NCBI GenBank assembly: GCA_910577225.1
Contig: CAJTMV010000023.1
Coordinates: 1 to 60,044, forward strand
DNA length: 60,044 nt
Reading direction: 5' to 3'
Source: an uncultured Eubacterium sp.
Lineage (GTDB): Bacteria; Bacillota; Clostridia; Lachnospirales; Lachnospiraceae
Positions 55,468 to 60,044 of this stretch are shown here, in pieces. How positions within the stretch are numbered: position 1 is the stretch's first letter; each line of letters begins with the position of its first letter. A program made the position numbers and the translations under genes. The notes below the pieces were generated by a model. That model worked only from the letters and a program-made list of their open reading frames with translations. It did no database searches and was not told where the DNA came from.

Positions 55468-56245
55468 ACCTGATCAGAAATTTTTAAGAACTGAAACAGA
55501 GACATTCTTTATCAGCGATTTTACACGAGCATTGACAGAGCTTAAAATTTGTCCGGGTGATATAGTCTGCGTGCATTCCCAGATTTTTAGTCTGGGCTGC
55601 CCTTTTATATCAAAAGAGAATTTGCTGGAACTGCTGACGGAAATATTGCAACAGATGGTGGGAAAAAATGGAACGCTGATGATGCCGGCATTTTCGTATA
55701 GTTTTTGTAAAAAGGAACTGTTTGACGTGCAAAATACGCCGTCGGATGTCGGTGTACTGACAGAATTTTTCAGGAAACAGAAAAATGTAAAACGGACGGC
55801 GCATCCGATTTTTTCTTTTTCCGTATGGGGAGAAAAGCAGGAGGAATATCTGGATATTGGGCCGGATGCCTTCGGACTGGACAGTGTATATGGGAAGATG
55901 ATCAAAGACGGAGGAAAAATACTATTGCTCGGCGCTGATAAAGGTTATACGTTTTATCATCTGGCAGAGGAGCATGTCAATGTGGCGCATCGCTATTTTA
56001 AAAATTTTTCTGGGGTAATGAAAGATGAAAAAGGGGTGATACGCCATATGAATGTTCCGTATTTTGTCAGAGATCTGTCTATGAAAAGCGATGTCGATGA
56101 GCGAAAGCTGTCGAAGTTTTTAATGGAAAAGAAATGTCAGGTGCAGCTTTCATTTAGGAATGGCACATTATCCGTCACAGATTGCAGGATGGCGTATGAA
56201 GCGCTGGTGAAAGCATTACGTGCGGATGAAAGAAGATTTTTATAA
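55460..56245 (+). CDS. AAC(3)-family N-acyltransferase
   Basis: 261 residues from ATG 55460 (GAGG 6 nt upstream), overlapping the adenylating gene by 8 nt. VCVHSQIFSLG, LMMPAFSYSF and RTAHPIFSFSVWG are the motifs of AAC(3)-type antibiotic acetyltransferases. In glycan loci this family acylates amino sugars. It probably moves the aminoacyl group from the carrier to the 4-amino sugar made by LegC. Aminoglycoside resistance is not implied. Confidence 0.83.
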   Translation: MYEPDQKFLRTETETFFISDFTRALTELKICPGDIVCVHSQIFSLGCPFISKENLLELLTEILQQMVGKNGTLMMPAFSYSFCKKELFDVQNTPSDVGVLTEFFRKQKNVKRTAHPIFSFSVWGEKQEEYLDIGPDAFGLDSVYGKMIKDGGKILLLGADKGYTFYHLAEEHVNVAHRYFKNFSGVMKDEKGVIRHMNVPYFVRDLSMKSDVDERKLSKFLMEKKCQVQLSFRNGTLSVTDCRMAYEALVKALRADERRFL

Positions 56246-56277
56246 ACGTACATTCATCAGGCTGCCGACTGGAGAAC

Positions 56278-57270
56278 ATGTGCAGATTTAAGAAGTTTGG
56301 GAAGGAGACGTCGGATAAAATGACGCATATTTTGGAAAAATTTTTATACGCTTACTGGCTAAGACCAGAATCAGCCATTTGGCGGACATTGGACGTTTTA
56401 TCAATGAGAAACTTTACATTTGTATCACCGTCGTTAGATTTGGGATGCGGGGATGGTACATTTTCTTTTTTGCGTGCAGGAGGTGAATACACGGATGATT
56501 TTGATGTATTTTTAGATGTAGACCACCTGGATCGGTTTTATGAGCATGTGGATATTTACGATTCCTGTAAAAACGTGGAAGAGGATATCAGCTGGGTGAA
56601 GAAACCTGCGTACGATTGTATCGACGTCGGTCTGGATCATAAAAAAAATTTGATGTGCAAAGCAGGAAGACTTGGCCTGTACCGACAGTTTGTACAGGCG
56701 GATGCAAATGCAAGTCTGCCGTTCGAGGATGAAAGTTTTCAGACGGTATTTTCCAATATGATATATTGGCTGAACGATGCTGGAAAAGCATTTGCAGAAA
56801 TCTTTCGGATATTAAGAAAGCAGGGAAAGTGCTGTGTTATGCTGCCAGGTCCTGCTTATATAGAATCTTCTTTCTATTATACCTATTATTTCAGCAAAGG
56901 AAAGCCGAAAGAGTATCAGTTTTTGGAACTGATCGACAGGGGACGGATGTCGGACGGTCTGGTAAAGCAGATCGGCACATATCAGGAATGGAAAGAACTG
57001 ATACAACATGCAGGACTGGAAATCATAGAATGTGTTCCTCATTTATCCAGGACTATAATAAAAATGTGGGACATCGGACTGCGGCCGATATTTCCAATGC
57101 TGAAAAAAATGACGATGCAGCTGGATCCTGGGACTCTGCTGGATATAAAAAGAGAATGGGTAGATTTTTTTCTAAAAACGGGAGAGGCAGTCATTCGAAA
57201 TGAGCAGCTGATTACAAAAGAACAGGACTTTTGCTTTTATTGTTTTATTTTGCAGAAACAAACCAGGTAA
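56278..57270 (+). CDS. SAM-dependent methyltransferase
   Basis: 330 residues. LDLGCGDGTFSF is motif I. DANASLPFEDESFQTVFSN and RILRKQGKCCVMLPG are motifs II/III of class I methyltransferases. It is the last gene of the glycan run, and may cap the chain or methylate a sugar or its amino acid. The ATG is an open choice; no clear ribosome binding site is seen. Confidence 0.82.
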   Translation: MCRFKKFGKETSDKMTHILEKFLYAYWLRPESAIWRTLDVLSMRNFTFVSPSLDLGCGDGTFSFLRAGGEYTDDFDVFLDVDHLDRFYEHVDIYDSCKNVEEDISWVKKPAYDCIDVGLDHKKNLMCKAGRLGLYRQFVQADANASLPFEDESFQTVFSNMIYWLNDAGKAFAEIFRILRKQGKCCVMLPGPAYIESSFYYTYYFSKGKPKEYQFLELIDRGRMSDGLVKQIGTYQEWKELIQHAGLEIIECVPHLSRTIIKMWDIGLRPIFPMLKKMTMQLDPGTLLDIKREWVDFFLKTGEAVIRNEQLITKEQDFCFYCFILQKQTR

Positions 57271-57283
57271 CTGTGACATGATG

Positions 57284-57301
57284 CATCGTGGCTGCACGAT
57301 G
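57284..57301 (+). terminator. weak hairpin after the glycan locus
   Basis: CATCGTG-GCTG-CACGATG forms a 7-bp stem 14 nt after the methyltransferase stop. No T-run follows, so the terminator role is uncertain. A longer 10-bp hairpin lies at 57436-57460. Confidence 0.35.
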
Positions 57302-57507
57302 ACTGTGCATTCATGTGTTTAAAATAAAGTCATATGTTTCTTTATACTTTTTTTCAAAGCTGAGAATTGTAACAATTTGATGCGATATTAAAATCTGCCT
57401 GGCAAAAGACTCCCGCTCCTGAATCATATTTTTGCGAAATGCGCAGTTTATGCGCATTTCTGCCTGTGAAAAGCAACTGTTTGATCTGATTTGTAAGTCG
57501 TTTGTTT

Positions 57508-57714
57508 TTAAAGCATCATGTGTTCTGCCTGTACATATTCATCTGGCGTATATCCATACGACAGAATCTGTTTTCGGGAAGCGCCTGCACGGATCATGCG
57601 GTGAATGGCAGTCAGTCGCTCTTTTTCAATTCCTCTTTCCATCCCTTTTTCCATCCCTTTTTCATAGCCGCTTTTCATAGCGTCTTCTTTAATCGCTTCG
57701 GATAAATTACACAT
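57508..57714 (-). pseudogene. Rpn-type nuclease/transposase, C-terminal fragment
   Basis: 68 residues with the KGMEKGMERGIEK repeat tail of PD-(D/E)XK Rpn proteins. The frame stays open upstream to about 57775 (DSEKLSEFERRIRI), which is how intact Rpn proteins read before the MCNLSEAI block. The nuclease core is lost. An AAAGGAGGATCC stands before the inner ATG, but that is probably incidental. Confidence 0.65.
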
Positions 57715-57832
57715 GATACGGATCCTCCTTTCAAATTCGGATAACTTCTCGGAATCTTCAGCCCTTATTTCATGGGGCTTTCAGAACCTATTTTTCAAAA
57801 ATTAAACTGTACCCCTTGTCAAGGACATTTTT

Positions 57833-58801
57833 TTAATCAGTATTAGGGAACTTACGTTCTCCTTCATCTTCGTTAACAATTCCCTTCAATGGGTATACCC
57901 CTGTCGTTATATACTCATAGTATTCATTAGGCGACAGCTTCGCCAACTGCCATTGATAACGCTCACTATTGTAATAATCCATCCAGTCATCAATTATTGC
58001 CTTGACTTCCCGATATCTCTTGCATCCGCTGACATCAATTTCATCTTTCATATGGCCAAAGAAGCTTTCCTGCGGGGCATTGTCCCAGCAATTGCCCTTC
58101 CTTGACATGGACTGCCTTAATTCCTTGTCATTGACCAGTTGTATGAAGCTGGTGCTTGTGTAATGGCATCCCTGGTCCGAATGGATCAGCGTTTCTTTTG
58201 TCAGCTCGATCCCATGGTCCTTTATCAGCCTCCTTACTGTTTCCAGCACAAAATCCACCTCTAATGAATCGCTCAGGACGTATGACAGCACCTGTTTTGT
58301 ATATGCATCCAGGATCGTTGAGAGATAGGCAAATTTCCCATCATACGGTATGTAGGTGATGTCGGTCAGCAGCACTTTCCTTGGCCCGTATTCCGTGAAT
58401 CTGCGGTCCAGGAGATTGTCGGCAACGTGGTTTGTCTTCAGGGCCTTTGCCATCCTCCTGTAAGGGTTCGCCTTCCTTACGGGGCACATCAGCCCATATT
58501 TATCCATCAGCCGCCTTATCTTCTTTAGATTCATCACCACCGGCGGGTCCCAGTGGGCCATGCACATATATATGCCCCGTGCGCCTTTGCTGTATCCCCG
58601 CTGGCTGTACGCCTTCAGGATCAGCTCGAAATCTTCCCTGTCCTCCTTTTCCCGTTCTTCCCTGGTGCCTGCAGCATTTACCCATCTGTAATACCCGGAA
58701 CGTGAGACTCCCGCTATCCCGCAGAGCATGCTTACGCTCAGCTGGTTATCTTCCTCCTGCAGCGTTTTCTGGATCACTTCAAATTTCCACCCGGAACCCA
58801 T
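57833..58801 (-). CDS. IS3-family transposase, orfB (DDE integrase)
   Basis: 322 residues. VSMLCGIAGVSRSGYYRW is the N-terminal HTH_21 region. The DDE core includes VLLTDITYIPYDGKFAYLST, HSDQGCHYTS and GNCWDNAPQESFFGHMKDE, and WMDYYNSERYQWQL is the usual close. Its ATG overlaps the orfA stop (TGATG). Confidence 0.93.
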   Translation of the reverse strand: MGSGWKFEVIQKTLQEEDNQLSVSMLCGIAGVSRSGYYRWVNAAGTREEREKEDREDFELILKAYSQRGYSKGARGIYMCMAHWDPPVVMNLKKIRRLMDKYGLMCPVRKANPYRRMAKALKTNHVADNLLDRRFTEYGPRKVLLTDITYIPYDGKFAYLSTILDAYTKQVLSYVLSDSLEVDFVLETVRRLIKDHGIELTKETLIHSDQGCHYTSTSFIQLVNDKELRQSMSRKGNCWDNAPQESFFGHMKDEIDVSGCKRYREVKAIIDDWMDYYNSERYQWQLAKLSPNEYYEYITTGVYPLKGIVNEDEGERKFPNTD

Positions 58802-59226
58802 CAGGATTTCCTCGCTGCTGTATTTTTTGTCCTGACAATTTTTTTTAGAAATTCAACTTCCTGCCGAAGGTATTTCACCTCATTCAGTATACATTCCAGG
58901 CTTTCCTTCGACTCTGCTGGTGCTCCTTCCGGTATGGACAGATTATCCCTTTTCCGCCGCTCCCGGTTCTCGCCCTGCCTGAAGCCGCTCCCTCCCTGCG
59001 CCTGCCGCTTGATTCCCTGGACCATGCTGTCTATCTGCTTCTGGCCGAACATCTCAAGGTCGTATCCAAAGTCCTCCAATATCTTTCTTGGTGCCATCCC
59101 TGCCTGGTAGGCTGTCCAGAATGCTTCTTTAAACTCGACTGTAAAGTAGAGCTTGTTCTTTGTCACCTTGAAAGTATATGGATTTGCCTTCAGCAGCTTC
59201 ATTTCCTTTGCTGTATATTCCCTCAT
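58801..59226 (-). CDS. IS3-family transposase, orfA (HTH protein)
   Basis: 141 residues from ATG 59226 (GGAGGG upstream). FTVEFKEAFWTAYQAGMAPR is the helix-turn-helix region. The C-terminal LRQEVEFLKKIV is the leucine-zipper-like helix. A run of eight A residues on the minus strand (58844-58837) near the C-terminus could support frameshifting, but the TGATG overlap allows simple coupling. Confidence 0.85.
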   Translation of the reverse strand: MREYTAKEMKLLKANPYTFKVTKNKLYFTVEFKEAFWTAYQAGMAPRKILEDFGYDLEMFGQKQIDSMVQGIKRQAQGGSGFRQGENRERRKRDNLSIPEGAPAESKESLECILNEVKYLRQEVEFLKKIVRTKNTAARKS

Positions 59227-59603
59227 CGCATCCCTCCTCAGTCTGTGGCCTGATGTGCCAGGTGCCCTTGAGCCTGAAGGCACCCTCCTGTCCGCTTCAT
59301 TGTCCTGATACCTTTTACTGCTGTCTGCTTTTGGGGATTCGCTGCCTTTTGCCTATGTCCACTTTTCAGGTGCCCCCCTTTTCCGTATGTCTATAGTCCG
59401 GTAAAGGGACAATGTTTCCTCGTGTCTATTTTCTTGGGTATCCTCCTTCCTCAAGGTGTCTACGGTTTGGGATTCTATTAGTTATTTCAGTCCTGGCAAT
59501 CATATATTATTTCCCCTAGTGCCCTGTAAAGTCCAAAACTGTATCAAAATAATTTTGATTTGCTTTTGGGATATGATACTCTTTTTAAAAAGGAGTGATC
59601 AGT

Positions 59604-60044
59604 ATGCCAAAGAAAAAATATAATGTTACGCTTTCACCGGCAGAAGAATCTTTTCTAAAATCAATTACCCATAAGGGCAAGAATTATTCTGCCAGAGAAA
59701 TTATCCATGCACAGGTTTTGCTTCACAGCAATGATAACAGGCCGCAGGATAAAAAAGACAACAGGATCTTGGCTGAATGGCCTGGAATTTCACCCACCAC
59801 AGTCAACCAGATACGGAAATCCTATGCAACGGACGGGCTTGAAGCGGCATTATATCGAAAAACACGCATTTCACCTTCGGCCGCTTCAAAAATCACCGGT
59901 GATATTGAAGCAAAAATAATTGCAGCTGCGCCTGGGCCTCCTCCTGATGGTTATGCAAGGTGGACGCTCCGGCTTCTTGCAGAGCACTGCATGGAAAACC
60001 AGTATGTTGTCTCCATCTCACATACTGCAGTCGGGGAACTGCTT
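59604..60044 (+). CDS. IS630-family transposase, 5' part (runs off the window)
   Basis: 147 codons are open from ATG 59604 (AAGGAG upstream) to the window end. The N-terminus has the winged-helix regions of IS630 proteins (SAREIIHAQVLLHSND, WPGISPTTVNQIRKSYATDG, LEAALYRKTR) and the typical GYARWTLRLLAEHCM. The DDE domain lies beyond the edge. The terminal repeat is not obvious in 59412-59603. Confidence 0.85.
   Translation, partial: MPKKKYNVTLSPAEESFLKSITHKGKNYSAREIIHAQVLLHSNDNRPQDKKDNRILAEWPGISPTTVNQIRKSYATDGLEAALYRKTRISPSAASKITGDIEAKIIAAAPGPPPDGYARWTLRLLAEHCMENQYVVSISHTAVGELL

Larger units (their letters stand above)
57808..59411 (-). mobile_element. IS3-family insertion sequence (IS150-like)
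   Basis: Two coupled minus-strand transposase frames lie between a TGTACCCCTTGTCAAGGACA sequence at 57808 and a weakly similar end near 59411 (TGTCCCTTTACC on the minus strand). The two ends match only partly and I see no target duplication, so the limits are approximate. Confidence 0.6.

Noticed and set aside
55460..56245. AAC(3)-like gene as an aminoglycoside resistance gene
   Set aside because: It overlaps an adenylating enzyme and follows a carrier protein in a glycan operon, so sugar acylation is more likely.
57436..57460. 10-bp hairpin GAAATGCGCA/TGCGCATTTC as a terminator
   Set aside because: It lacks a T-run on either strand at the right side; kept only as an unexplained inverted repeat.
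58801..59226. Programmed frameshift making an orfAB fusion in the IS3 element
   Set aside because: An A8 run is present, but orfB has its own ATG in a TGATG overlap, and the orfB frame upstream of it could not be judged; coupling explains it as well.

Overview
The window looks like a Gram-positive Clostridia chromosome, most plausibly Lachnospiraceae. This is inferred from strong AGGAGG ribosome binding sites, moderately low GC, the MarR/MATE, GHKL-kinase, class D beta-lactamase and IS3/IS630 content, and tightly packed ATGA-coupled operons. No rRNA, tRNA or housekeeping marker is present to fix the species.

Region 1 (1-7.6 kb) is a decaying accessory segment. It holds a MarR/MATE pair with a frameshifted MATE, a probable GNAT-toxin/antitoxin pair and an APH-type kinase. 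Between them lie remnants of an aldo/keto reductase, a Fic protein, a GHKL kinase, an acyltransferase, an XRE regulator, a DNA-3-methyladenine glycosylase and a TetR regulator.

Region 2 (7.7-11.4 kb) is a compact probable RiPP locus. A 36-residue peptide gene with a strong ribosome binding site is followed by a 19-bp perfect hairpin and then three different radical SAM genes, each with a CxxxCxxC motif. I recognise no named family for this arrangement, and it is the best candidate here for an undescribed system.

Region 3 (11.4-16.3 kb) carries a lipoprotein class D beta-lactamase. On the minus strand follow a TetR/ABC ATPase/ABC permease drug-export operon with a RibD/DHFR-like reductase, and a TetR fragment.

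Region 4 (16.4-57.3 kb) is a 41-kb glycan locus, almost entirely on the plus strand. It begins with a small XRE regulator preceded by a 314-bp segment bounded by 26-bp inverted repeats. It encodes glycosyltransferases (GT2, GT4, GT8, a GT39-like membrane protein), a Wzm/Wzt-type ABC exporter and a Wzx-like flippase. It also encodes CDP-3,6-dideoxyhexose enzymes (RfbF, RfbH) with a YerE-like thiamine-diphosphate enzyme that suggests a branched sugar. The nonulosonic acid set has LegB, LegC, LegG/NeuC-like, NeuD-like and PtmE-like enzymes, two NeuB-like synthases, and a NeuA-PseG fusion. A carrier protein, an adenylating enzyme and an AAC(3)-like acyltransferase probably attach an amino acid to an amino sugar. 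Two radical SAM proteins and a DUF115 protein complete the set. Two long poly-G tracts (G10 and G9), both followed by CAGGAGCA, lie in this locus. The G10 tract puts a sugar epimerase/reductase out of frame. The G9 tract sits where loss of one G would fuse NeuA-PseG to NeuB. Both look like phase-variation switches.

Region 5 (57.5 kb to the end) is a mobile-element boundary: an Rpn-type nuclease fragment, an IS3-family element and the 5' part of an IS630-family transposase.
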